Source: G963666895 sp963666895
GTDB lineage: Bacteria; Desulfobacterota; Desulfovibrionia; Desulfovibrionales; Desulfovibrionaceae
Reading direction: 5' to 3'
NCBI GenBank assembly: GCA_963666895.2
Contig: CAXXNS010000001.1
Span: 248,001 to 312,000, forward strand
Length of the DNA stretch: 64,000 nt
Every line of letters starts with the position of its first letter. The first letter of the stretch is position 1. Below, in pieces: positions 26,023 to 34,225 of the stretch. Made by a program: the position numbers and the translations under genes. The notes beneath the pieces were generated by a model. It was not told where the DNA came from. It saw only the letters and a list, made by a program, of their open reading frames with translations, and ran no database searches.

Positions 26023-27303
26023 TTGAGCTTCTTTTCCCTGGTCAGTATTCTCATCTCGCTCGCGGCCATCTCGAGCTTCGTCAATTATCGGTACATCAAG
26101 TTGCCGACCACAGTCGGCGTCATGCTGGTGGGCCTGATCGCATCGCTTACGCTCGTCCTTGCCGCTCCCTACACCGGAGCGTTCCGCGAACAGACGGCGA
26201 CACTGATCTCCCAGTTTGATTTCAGCCAGGTCGTGCTGCATGGCATGCTGGCGTTCCTGCTCTTCGCCAGCGCGATACACGTGCATATCGAGGATCTCGC
26301 CCGCGAATGGCTCAGTATTTCGCTGCTCGCCATTTTCGGAACGCTCATCTCCACCTGCGTTGTCGGAGCAATGACCTGGCTGATCCTCGGCTGGCTGGGT
26401 CTGGGCATCCCAATTATGCATGCGCTGGTGTTCGGCGCGTTGATTTCACCGACAGACCCCATAGCCGTGATGGGAATCATGAAGTCTGTTGGTGCGTCCC
26501 GGCAAATCGAGGCGCAAGTGGCCGGCGAGTCACTCTTCAATGACGGGCTGGGCGTTGTCGTCTTTTTGCTTTTCCTACGATTCGCCTTCCAGGACACCGC
26601 CACACCGCTGCTCTCGGTTGATATCGGCGCGGTGGCGATTCTGCTGCTCAAGGAGGTGGGCGGCGCCCTGCTGTTGGGGCTGGCTGCGGGAATTGTGACC
26701 TACCAGATGCTCAAGCGCGTCGACAACTACCAGGTCGAAATTCTCCTTACGCTCGCTCTGGCCATGGGAATTTTCGCGCTGGCGGAGGGTCTGCTTCTCT
26801 CCGCACCGATCGCCGTCGTCGTCGCGGGACTATTCGTGGGCAACCGTGGGCGGGCATTCGCCATGACCGCGAAGACGCGGGAACACGTCGACAGCTTCTG
26901 GGAACTTGTCGACGAGATTCTCAATGTCATTCTCTTTCTCTTGATCGGCCTGGAACTTCTCGTGCTTCCGTTCGCACGAGGTTGGCTGGTGGCTGGAGCC
27001 CTCGCGATACCGATCGTGTTGTCGGCACGCTGGCTGAGTGTCGCCGGAATCATCGGACCACTCGGCCGGGTGACGACACAATCGCGGGGGGCTATATCCT
27101 CTCTCACCTGGGGCGGATTGCGCGGCGGCATTTCGGTGGCCATGGCGCTTTCGCTGCCGGCCAGCAGTTCACGAAGCCTGGTGCTCACCCTCACCTATTT
27201 CGTGGTGATATTCTCGATCCTTGTCCAAGGAATGACCTTGAGTTGGGTCATTCGAAAAACCAGCGGGGCGACTGAAGCGCCCCAGATTCCTCCCAGCCCC
27301 TGA
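26023..27303 (+). CDS. CPA1-type Na+/H+ antiporter
   Basis: 426 aa if translation begins at TTG 26023, which has GGAGG 5 bp upstream; a TTG at 26008 is possible but lacks such a site. About 12 membrane helices. The ion-binding helix signatures are visible: LISPTDPIAVMGIMK and AGESLFNDGLGVVVFL contain the paired acidic residues (D-P and N-D) of the CPA1/NhaP family, and LTWGGLRGGISVAMALSLP the conserved Arg helix. It would exchange cytoplasmic Na+ (or K+) for protons. It lies 100 bp after the glucan synthase and could be co-transcribed. Confidence 0.9.
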   Translation: MSFFSLVSILISLAAISSFVNYRYIKLPTTVGVMLVGLIASLTLVLAAPYTGAFREQTATLISQFDFSQVVLHGMLAFLLFASAIHVHIEDLAREWLSISLLAIFGTLISTCVVGAMTWLILGWLGLGIPIMHALVFGALISPTDPIAVMGIMKSVGASRQIEAQVAGESLFNDGLGVVVFLLFLRFAFQDTATPLLSVDIGAVAILLLKEVGGALLLGLAAGIVTYQMLKRVDNYQVEILLTLALAMGIFALAEGLLLSAPIAVVVAGLFVGNRGRAFAMTAKTREHVDSFWELVDEILNVILFLLIGLELLVLPFARGWLVAGALAIPIVLSARWLSVAGIIGPLGRVTTQSRGAISSLTWGGLRGGISVAMALSLPASSSRSLVLTLTYFVVIFSILVQGMTLSWVIRKTSGATEAPQIPPSP

Positions 27304-27408
27304 TGGCGCCGCGGACATGGCTTGAAGACGAGGAAGAGGCTGGGCATTCACGAGACAACGCACACTTTGGCCGGATGAACCCTATCTTGCTGGGACGTTA
27401 TAAACGCA

Positions 27409-27786
27409 TCAGCGGCCGGGCACGGGATATATCTTTTGTTCGCTCTTTGCCGAGTTTTTCTCCAGACGGCGGTAGCGGTTCCAGGCCTTTTCCGACAAAC
27501 GGTTCAAAATGGCGTCCAGGTCGGAGTTGTGCATCAGGTCGCGCAGCCCCGCTTCGTCCCTGAGGTTGTCCGAAAGCCGGTAGCCCTCACCCTGGTCCAG
27601 GTCGAGTTGCACGTCCTGGATATTGATGAAATCGGGCAGGGTGTCGCAGATCTCCTTCAGAAGATCGCGCACGGTCTGATAGAAGAACTTCTTCACGTCC
27701 TCCGTGGATTCGGCTTGGTCCATCAACTCCCGAAAATGACTGCGCACCTCATGCTCCTGCTTACTGAATGAACTCTGGTCGGTCAT
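27409..27786 (-). CDS. Hypothetical soluble protein
   Basis: 125 aa from ATG 27786 (AAGGAG upstream); an upstream extension to 27867 is open but has no signal. Hydrophilic and acidic, helical: HEVRSHFRELMDQAESTEDV, KKFFYQTVRDLLKEICDTLP, DFINIQDVQLDLDQGEGYRL. No motif I recognise. Composition matches neighbouring GC-rich genes. Convergent with the antiporter gene, 105 bp apart. Confidence 0.65.
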   Translation of the reverse strand: MTDQSSFSKQEHEVRSHFRELMDQAESTEDVKKFFYQTVRDLLKEICDTLPDFINIQDVQLDLDQGEGYRLSDNLRDEAGLRDLMHNSDLDAILNRLSEKAWNRYRRLEKNSAKSEQKIYPVPGR

Positions 27787-28160
27787 ACGTTCTCCTTGTC
27801 GTGTTGACGTTTCTATACCGTCCGAAGACCTGGGGCCTGGCCGAACGAACGGTCCACTCTGCATCATAGCAGACGAAGGTGGAGGGTCAAGGAGCGAGGT
27901 CGGTTTAAATTTACGAGGGGATTCCCCTGGAAGCGTATGCGGAACGGCCCGACCAATGGATGCTCGTCGCTGTCATTAACACGCGAACTGGCGGAAATGG
28001 CCTTTCTCAACGGTCAGATATTGGTGAAATGTTTTTGTGACTTGACTGGATGCCAAGGTATGGCTCCTCGATGCAACGTGTAAAATCGGACCTGTCGGGC
28101 TGTTTCACCTGGATGAGGAGATCAGCAGAAAAAGTCTACGATGGCGGTGTGCTGCCCATG
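27787..28160. other. Intergenic region
   Basis: About 370 bp without a supportable gene, holding the promoter side of the 27409-27786 gene and leading into the regulatory box of the PRC-barrel gene. No repeats or RNA structures were noticed. Confidence 0.4.
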
Positions 28161-28177
28161 TGTCCTAGCGCACAGAC
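28161..28177 (+). promoter_or_regulatory. Shared regulatory box, copy 3
   Basis: TGTCCTAGCGCACAGAC matches the boxes at 10804 and 12764 except for one base, and lies 94 bp upstream of the PRC-barrel gene, a similar distance as in the other copies. The leader that follows differs (AT-rich, with TATATAC near 28202), so only the box is shared. This suggests a real regulator site rather than a copied leader. Confidence 0.65.
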
Positions 28178-28270
28178 TTGTCGAATCGCTAGGGCTAAAC
28201 AGTATATACGTCCTTTTCCGACAGTTAATGCAATATATACATATATTACAATACAATTCGAGGAGATACC

Positions 28271-28672
28271 ATGAATCTAACTTTGAAGACTCTCATCGTG
28301 TCCACTGCGTTGTCGCTTACTATGGTCGCGGGTACCGCATTCGCGCAAGGTCCGCCTGTTGCAGGCACGATTGACGCGCCTGTTGAGGAAACTGAAATTC
28401 TCACCAAGGGGTGGAGCATCAAGAATGACATCATGGACAAGGATGTCTTCAACGAGGCAAACGAAAAGGTGGGTGTCATTGAAGACATCATCGTTAGGCC
28501 AGAAAAGGCGATTTCCTACGCCATCGTCAGCACCGGCGGCTTCCTCGGCATAGCTAAGTACGATGTCGCCATTCCGGTCAACCAGTTCCGGATCACGGAA
28601 AATCGTGTTTATCTTCCTGGTGCAACAAAGGAAGCCGTTAAGGCGATGCCTGAGTTCAAATACGCCGAATAA
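28271..28672 (+). CDS. Secreted PRC-barrel protein
   Basis: 133 aa. Signal peptide MNLTLKTLIVSTALSLTMVA with cleavage near TAFAQG. The mature part carries one PRC-barrel (about 55-125): KGWSIKNDIMDKDVFNEANE, KVGVIEDIIVRPEKAISYAI, VSTGGFLGIAKYDVAIPVNQ. PRC-barrels are small beta-barrels that mediate protein interactions; secreted versions commonly appear with stress and envelope genes. GAGGAG before the ATG. A perfect palindrome follows 10 bp after the stop. Confidence 0.88.
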   Translation: MNLTLKTLIVSTALSLTMVAGTAFAQGPPVAGTIDAPVEETEILTKGWSIKNDIMDKDVFNEANEKVGVIEDIIVRPEKAISYAIVSTGGFLGIAKYDVAIPVNQFRITENRVYLPGATKEAVKAMPEFKYAE

Positions 28673-28681
28673 CAATACTCT

Positions 28682-28719
28682 CTAGTGTCCTTACACTGTG
28701 TACAGTGTAAGGACACTAG
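28682..28719. repeat. 38-nt perfect palindrome
   Basis: 18-bp arms beginning CTAGTGTCCTTACACTGT around a 2-nt GT spacer, with no mismatch. It follows the PRC-barrel stop but has no T-run, so an intrinsic terminator is only one option; the shape also suits a recombination or insertion scar or a dimeric protein site. The following 310 bp to the next gene contain a 21-codon open frame at about 28854 but nothing I can support. Confidence 0.8.
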
Positions 28720-29031
28720 TCTGGAGTACACTGCGATAAAACTGAAAATAATCTACTATTTAAATGCAATTTCATGCATTGACTTATTGTTTTTTGGTTT
28801 TATGTAAACTGTAGATCTTGTAATTTCTCTTTCTTGGAATAGAGGTAGCACAATGAACATAGATTTGTGGAGTCCATACAATGATTTCAAAGAACGGCAT
28901 GTGCTCTTCTGCGCGTGAAAGAGAGTCGTAGGCCCCTGGACGTCAGGGCGCAAGGCTGGGCCGAGGGCTTGCCTGCATATTCCCTGGATTACCTACCCTA
29001 GAGAACATACACACTATTTCGGAGGACTACT

Positions 29032-29304
29032 ATGACTACCGCCTTAAAAAATCCTAGAGTGATGGAAACCAAGACCAGCGACATGTCCGGAAGCGGCCAA
29101 CTTACCGGCGATCAATCTGATTTATTGGAAGGCGTCTCCACGTCCCTTCATGGCATGGGCTACCCGGCCATGAAGGACGACATCCTTAAACAGGCCAAAA
29201 AAAATGGCGCGACCCCGATCGTGCTCAACGCCATCAAAAAGGTGCCCGCGCGGCATTACGCTAGCCCGGATGAGCTATTGAAGGAATTCGGTGAGCTCCG
29301 TTAA
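29032..29304 (+). CDS. DUF2795 domain protein, second copy
   Basis: 90 aa, with GQLTGDQSDLLEGVSTSLHG, then YPAMKDDILKQAKKNGATPI and VLNAIKKVPARHYASPDELL. Very close to 11640-11915 throughout, including the non-domain N-terminus. Strong GGAGG before the ATG. It is the last gene before repeat B, as the stress genes at 11-15 kb are before repeat A. Confidence 0.82.
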   Translation: MTTALKNPRVMETKTSDMSGSGQLTGDQSDLLEGVSTSLHGMGYPAMKDDILKQAKKNGATPIVLNAIKKVPARHYASPDELLKEFGELR

Positions 29305-29468
29305 TTGTTCACTTCTTGGTGCGGCTCGCCGGAGGTAATCCGAAGTGGCCCTGGTTCCTCGGACCATCTTGCCAACAACCTAAGGGGACCGGACTCGGGA
29401 GGTGCGTGGTGCCGAGGGCTGCCGGAGGATCGAAGCCCCGCAAGCCGGATCAGCCGCCGAAGGCCAAA

Positions 29469-29766
29469 CGTTCAGCAGCTTGCTCGAAGGCTAATTCAAT
29501 GATGACAGTTGATTAAAGTGAGCTATCGAGGCCGAATCCCGGCCCGACATTCAGCAGACATTCAGTGACATGAAAAAAGGGGCTACGACGACTGTCGTAA
29601 CCCCTTGATATTCTGGTGGAGCTGGAGAGAATCGAACTCACGGCCTCTTGAATGCCATGCAGGTGGATACGTAAATAACTTACAATAAATCATGATGTTA
29701 TTGAACAGTCAGCATAGTCGAATCGAACGAAACCCGACATGGGCAGACCAATGATATTCAGTCCCG
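29469..29766 (-). repeat. 298-bp repeat B: tRNA-Ala(GGC) fragment, terminator and element arms
   Basis: Matches repeat A over its whole length. The minus-strand tRNA-Ala 3' fragment is 29614-29658 and carries a few substitutions in the T-arm, showing it is not under tRNA selection. The terminator is 29573-29606. The right arm (after the anticodon) is shared with A only, the left arm with A and C. Similarity with C extends about 130 bp further left (CCCTGGTTC and surroundings). Confidence 0.8.
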
Positions 29767-29837
29767 CGTCTTCCTGGTCGATCCGGCTTGACCTCCAAGC
29801 GCACAGTGAATACATGTATCGCAAGCACGGAGGTACC

Positions 29838-30065
29838 ATGCCTACATCCATACGCCTGCCCGAAGAAACTGAAAAGCGTCTCGACGCCCTGGCAGCGTCT
29901 ACGGGCCGCCCTAAGGCTTTCTACATCCGCGAAGCCATCACGGAGTACTTGGACGACCTTGAGGACGTATACCTCGCGGAGAAGGCCCTTGAACGCGTCA
30001 GACGCGGCGAGGAGCGAACCTACACCTTAGACGAAGTGGAGAGCGACCTTGGCCTGGCGGATTGA
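29838..30065 (+). CDS. Ribbon-helix-helix antitoxin, second module
   Basis: 75 aa from ATG 29838 with GGAGG upstream. TSIRLPEETEKRLDALAAST, then GRPKAFYIREAITEYLDDLE, is a CopG/RelB-type fold, followed by a toxin-binding tail ending YTLDEVESDLGLAD. Unrelated in detail to the antitoxin at 15484, although both sit at the same place relative to their repeat. Confidence 0.88.
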   Translation: MPTSIRLPEETEKRLDALAASTGRPKAFYIREAITEYLDDLEDVYLAEKALERVRRGEERTYTLDEVESDLGLAD

Positions 30066-30321
30066 GTTCGCCGAGTCGGCCCAGAGGCAGTTGGCCAAGC
30101 TCGGGCGCGAGGCCCAGACGCGCATCAAAAAATACCTCCGGGAGCGCATCATGCCCTGCGAGGACCCACGGGACTATGCAGCTCCCCTGAAAAGCAACTT
30201 TGCCGGGCTATGGAAGTTCCGGGTTGGGGACTACCGGCTGGTAGCCGAGATCAGGGATGAGGAGATACTGATTCTCGTCTTGCGGGTGGGGCATCGAAAG
30301 AATGTCTACGGGGGGCACTGA
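30049..30321 (+). CDS. RelE-type toxin, second module
   Basis: 90 aa from a TTG start inside the antitoxin gene (17-bp overlap). WRIEFAESAQRQLAKLGREA, a helix with R-I-K-K-Y, PLKSNFAGLWKFRVGDYRLV and EILILVLRVGHRKNVYGG match RelE mRNA interferases, with the basic/aromatic residues (K, R, Y near the C-terminus) expected for ribosome-dependent mRNA cleavage. With its antitoxin it is the only gene pair between tRNA-Ala fragments B and D. Confidence 0.9.
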   Translation: MAWRIEFAESAQRQLAKLGREAQTRIKKYLRERIMPCEDPRDYAAPLKSNFAGLWKFRVGDYRLVAEIRDEEILILVLRVGHRKNVYGGH

Positions 30322-30409
30322 CCAACCTGGTTTGTTGCAAAACAATCAAGCCATCAAAAGACGATGAAATAAGCGGAATAGACCCGTTCCACGAAATATT
30401 CCATACATG

Positions 30410-30493
30410 AAAAATGGTTGCGCCTTAAATCGCAACGCCTTGTCTGTTCTTGTGAGCTGGAGGGAATCGAACCCACGACATCTTGAATGCCAT
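30410..30493 (-). repeat. Fourth tRNA-Ala fragment (D) with a different terminator
   Basis: 30454-30493 matches the other tRNA-Ala fragments from the anticodon to the acceptor strand, but the final CCA and following arm differ. A minus-strand hairpin GTTGCG/CGCAAC (30417-30436) followed by T's replaces the usual terminator. It therefore came from a different element or tRNA locus variant. The rest of 30322-30790 holds no gene. Confidence 0.65.
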
Positions 30494-30790
30494 GCTGGAT
30501 GTTGTGATCACAACATGTGAAATACCATAAATTATTACTACTTGATCAACAGAAGATCAGTGGCGGTTAATTGGTGATAAGGGCGTTTATTGACCGGAGG
30601 CTGCCTAGTTTTTTGGGGCGGAGAACAGCCAGGCCATTGGGTGATCAATCATTTCTAAATATCTCAAGTCGATCATCGCTTCCGGCAAACAGGTATGGTG
30701 CACCCCTAATTCCACTCTACTTTTAGATACAGAAAGCAACCGACGGAGTGATGCCGTATGCATCGTAGGACGTCTGCTTTGACAACCAAC

Positions 30791-32851
30791 TTATATTTTT
30801 TTTGAAATTCTATTTCTACCTGAATCCTTGGCACCATATAATGCTTCATCGGCATCTTTCATCAAGGCTTCAACACTATTTACGTCTTTCGTTATATTTG
30901 ATATTCCGATGCTAACAGTTATTTGTATGTTTTTATCATTGTGACGTATTGTTGAATCCATGACGTGTACCCGGATTTTTTCGGCTGCTTGCTCGGCAGC
31001 AGTTCCGCTCGTCTGGGGTAGTAAAATTGCAAACTCTTCGCCACCAAGACGTCCGAAAACATCGGAGTCGCGAAGCACTTCAGACGTTAAGCGTACCAAA
31101 GACATTAAAACTTCATCACCAGCATCATGGCCATGATTGTCATTGATGGATTTGAAATGATCAACATCCATCATAAGAAGCGACAACGGATTGCCATGGC
31201 GTACTGCCAGCGACAGTTCCCTGCCTGCAAGTTCAAGAAAACGTCTGCGGTTGAGAATGCCTGTAAGCGGATCCGTGGTGGCCATCTCGACGAGCTTTGC
31301 TTCGGCTTCTTTGAGCGCCGTCACATCAGTCAAGGTGCCATGGTAGTAAATTGGTTCTTTATATTCATCCAAATCGACATCAATTTTCCCGGAAAGGTAT
31401 CGTATGGTTCCGCTCCTCAAAACAACACGGAAGTCTAGGTCATGGACCCCGCCTTGGTCGAGGGACTGGTCAACTGTCACAAGAAATATCTCTCGGTCCT
31501 CAGCGTGCATCCTGCTCACCATCGCCTCAAGGGACGGGACGGTCCTGTCCGGGTAGTCAAGCAGCCGGAAGAATTCTTTTGACCAAAATCCGCGACCGGT
31601 GATCAAGTCGCGAGAAAAGTCTCCGGTCTGGGATATCTGTTGGGCTTCATTCAACCGCTCCTCGCTCCGCTTGAGGGCTTCCTCGGCCATTTTCCTGTCG
31701 GTCACGTCGCGGGCGCTCACCACAACCCCCTGGATGGCCTCGGGCGTGGGGCGATAAGGATAATAGGTAACCTCCAGACAGGTGCGGCCGGTCCCTGGAA
31801 ATTCAAAAAACGCCTCGTAGGTGATCGTCTCTCCGTTAAGGCACTTTATTAGCCTGTCGCGCACGACTGTTTCAAAGGTGATTTCACCCAAGACTTCGGA
31901 AACATGTTTGCCGATGATATGTTCCTTCGTCGTACTGAAGGTGCGCACATATGTGTCGTTGACCATCCGATACACCAAATTGCTGTCAACAAGAGAGATC
32001 ATATTGGGAGTCGATGCAACGATTCCTTCATATCGCCGCAAATCCTCTTCCAAACCTTTTTGAATCGATATGTCTCGGTTGGAGGCGCGTCGTCCCAGCC
32101 ATGTTCCTTCAGTTCCGAATACGGGTTTGCATAGGTGTCCTATCCATACAGTGTTCCCATCTTTATGGATAATACGAAATTCATCATAATGTTTTTCAGA
32201 ATCGCCAACTCTGCCGGTCATGGAAGGGGCATACCGCTTGGCATCCTCAGGGTGGAGGATTCGATCCAGAAGCGTTGGATCCGCGATGAATTCTCGCGCC
32301 TCATATCCTGTTACTTCAAGACATGTAGGAGAAACGTACAGGAACTCACCACGCGGGCTTATCCACCATTCCCAATCCCCGGCATGGTCGGCGATTGTTT
32401 TGAAATGGATCTCGCTTCTTTTGAGTTCCATCTCCAGAATCTTTCTTCTGGTGATGTCGAAATGTGATACGACCGCACCGGACGGAACACCATCATGGAT
32501 GGTTGGTGCAACAAGCATATAGTACCAACGTTTTTGCTCTGGGGAATGGCAAGAATATTCCAAGGCGAACTCTTTATCTCTTCCCTCCAATATCGCTCGT
32601 ATGCCGCTTGCTGCATCTTCTGCTTCCTGGGCATTCAAATTGCGTGCGTTGTCACAAGTACGTAAATAATTGGTCCCGACTGATCCATCCTGCGGGCCTC
32701 CGTTCTCCTTTGAAAAAATTCTCCACGACTTGTTTACGAAAACAATCGATCCCTCTTTGTCCAGAACCGCGATATGTTCTGGCAAGACATCCAATATGTC
32801 CAAGGCGTACTTCATGAGTCGTGCCCAATTTCGTGGAGATACAATAAACAC
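30791..32851 (-). CDS. Diguanylate cyclase with four PAS domains
   Basis: Up to 686 aa (GTG at 32851; MKYALDILDVLPEHIAVLDK from 32815 is an equally likely start). Four tandem PAS modules occupy about 12-510, the second and third with PAC-type ends, so it senses small ligands or redox state in the cytosol. The C-terminal GGDEF domain has RLGGEEFAILLP (active GGEEF) and, five residues before it, the RDSD inhibitory c-di-GMP site, so feedback control is expected. No membrane segment. It is transcribed divergently from the signalling operon starting at 33094, whose last gene encodes a matching phosphodiesterase. Confidence 0.93.
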   Translation of the reverse strand: MFIVSPRNWARLMKYALDILDVLPEHIAVLDKEGSIVFVNKSWRIFSKENGGPQDGSVGTNYLRTCDNARNLNAQEAEDAASGIRAILEGRDKEFALEYSCHSPEQKRWYYMLVAPTIHDGVPSGAVVSHFDITRRKILEMELKRSEIHFKTIADHAGDWEWWISPRGEFLYVSPTCLEVTGYEAREFIADPTLLDRILHPEDAKRYAPSMTGRVGDSEKHYDEFRIIHKDGNTVWIGHLCKPVFGTEGTWLGRRASNRDISIQKGLEEDLRRYEGIVASTPNMISLVDSNLVYRMVNDTYVRTFSTTKEHIIGKHVSEVLGEITFETVVRDRLIKCLNGETITYEAFFEFPGTGRTCLEVTYYPYRPTPEAIQGVVVSARDVTDRKMAEEALKRSEERLNEAQQISQTGDFSRDLITGRGFWSKEFFRLLDYPDRTVPSLEAMVSRMHAEDREIFLVTVDQSLDQGGVHDLDFRVVLRSGTIRYLSGKIDVDLDEYKEPIYYHGTLTDVTALKEAEAKLVEMATTDPLTGILNRRRFLELAGRELSLAVRHGNPLSLLMMDVDHFKSINDNHGHDAGDEVLMSLVRLTSEVLRDSDVFGRLGGEEFAILLPQTSGTAAEQAAEKIRVHVMDSTIRHNDKNIQITVSIGISNITKDVNSVEALMKDADEALYGAKDSGRNRISKKI

Positions 32852-33093
32852 ATATGTAAAAATACGTTTTTTCAGCCTGAATCCCTGCTCCGAGAAAGAG
32901 GAAACCAGTCTGGCGCCGAGTGGGACACTCGCTCTGAATACTCTTGTGGGGGCCGATCCACAACCATAGACGACCGGGTGCTCGAAAATCGATTGTGAAG
33001 TTCTTCTTCAGAAAGGGATCGTCTTGCGTTATTCCTCCGATCGTGCCTAAATGGTATAAGTAATAAACCCTGTTCGGCATGTAGGAGGGGACC

Positions 33094-34224
33094 ATGACCA
33101 GCAGAGGATTGTCCAGCGGCCTGGGCCGAGCGCTCCTCTTTCCGGCGTTGAGCGTCATTTTGGTGTTTTGGCTTGGGACGGGTTGTGGAGAGCAGAAGGA
33201 AGTCATCCTGGGTGCCCTCCTGACCCTGACCGTGGACGGCCAGCAGGCGCCCGACGGAGCGGACGTGAGCAACGGCATGCTGTTGGCCGTTGAAGAGCTG
33301 AATCAAAATGGCGGGATCAAGGGCAGTCAAGTCAGTCTGGAAATCCTGGACACCAAGTCCGATCCGGAACTTGCCCGCCAGCTGTTCGTGGAACTGGAGG
33401 AGCGGGCCGCTCCCGTGGTCACCTATGCCGCATACAGCCACATAACCTTTGCCCTCGCCGAGTTGGCCGAGGAGGCCAAGGCTCCCTTGCTGGCCATCGT
33501 CACGTCAGCCGAGGACCTCACCAAGGGACGCGATTGGGTTTTCCGCTACTGGCCGGGGGTGCGGGAACACGTCAAGGCGCTACAGGCCATCGTGGGTCAA
33601 CTCGGTCTCAAGGACCTGGCGGTGGTCTATGTGGACACCGAATACGGCCGTTCCCTCTATGATCAGTTGGCGGCCGCCCTGAAACAACAGGGAGTATCCG
33701 TGTCCGGAACGCCCATGGGAACGGGAACGGTTGATTTCCAGACGCTTCTGCCTTCGCTGTTAGAGAGTGAGGCCATTCTCATCATCGGTCTCGGCAATCA
33801 TTTCGTTGCTGCCTATGATACTCTCCAGCTTCTGGATTACCAAGGAATCAAGCTGGCCACCAGCACGGCGGCCATGCCCGAGATGATGGCCCTGCCGTCG
33901 TTCCAGGACGTCTACATCGATGCTCCGCAGATATACAATCCCAGGCTGCCTTACCCCAGCAGGGTGCGCAAGGTCTATGAGGAACGCTTCGGCAAGCCCT
34001 TCAGCTATTTCTCGGCCATAGGATACGACGCGGTCATGCTGACCGCGGAATTGCTTCGCGGCGGAGAGACCGACAGGGCGACATTCAAACAGATGTTCGA
34101 GCAGGGATTCACCTTTCCGGGGCTGTTCGGCGACGTTTCTCCCGAGCCTGGAAGCCACGACATGGCTTTTCCCCTCTATCCGTCGAGGGTGAAGGATGGC
34201 GGGCTGATCTACACGGGGCGATGA
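33094..34224 (+). CDS. Periplasmic binding lipoprotein (Leu/Ile/Val-binding type)
   Basis: 376 aa. Signal peptide with lipobox WLGTGC, then a type I periplasmic binding fold (VILGALLTLTVDGQQAPDGA, MLLAVEELNQNGGIKGSQVS). Instead of permeases, it is followed after 1 bp by a sensor kinase with a periplasmic domain, so it probably delivers a ligand signal to the kinase rather than feeding a transporter. The ligand is unknown. GGAGGGG precedes the ATG. First gene of a compact signalling operon. Confidence 0.88.
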   Translation: MTSRGLSSGLGRALLFPALSVILVFWLGTGCGEQKEVILGALLTLTVDGQQAPDGADVSNGMLLAVEELNQNGGIKGSQVSLEILDTKSDPELARQLFVELEERAAPVVTYAAYSHITFALAELAEEAKAPLLAIVTSAEDLTKGRDWVFRYWPGVREHVKALQAIVGQLGLKDLAVVYVDTEYGRSLYDQLAAALKQQGVSVSGTPMGTGTVDFQTLLPSLLESEAILIIGLGNHFVAAYDTLQLLDYQGIKLATSTAAMPEMMALPSFQDVYIDAPQIYNPRLPYPSRVRKVYEERFGKPFSYFSAIGYDAVMLTAELLRGGETDRATFKQMFEQGFTFPGLFGDVSPEPGSHDMAFPLYPSRVKDGGLIYTGR

Positions 34225-34225
34225 C

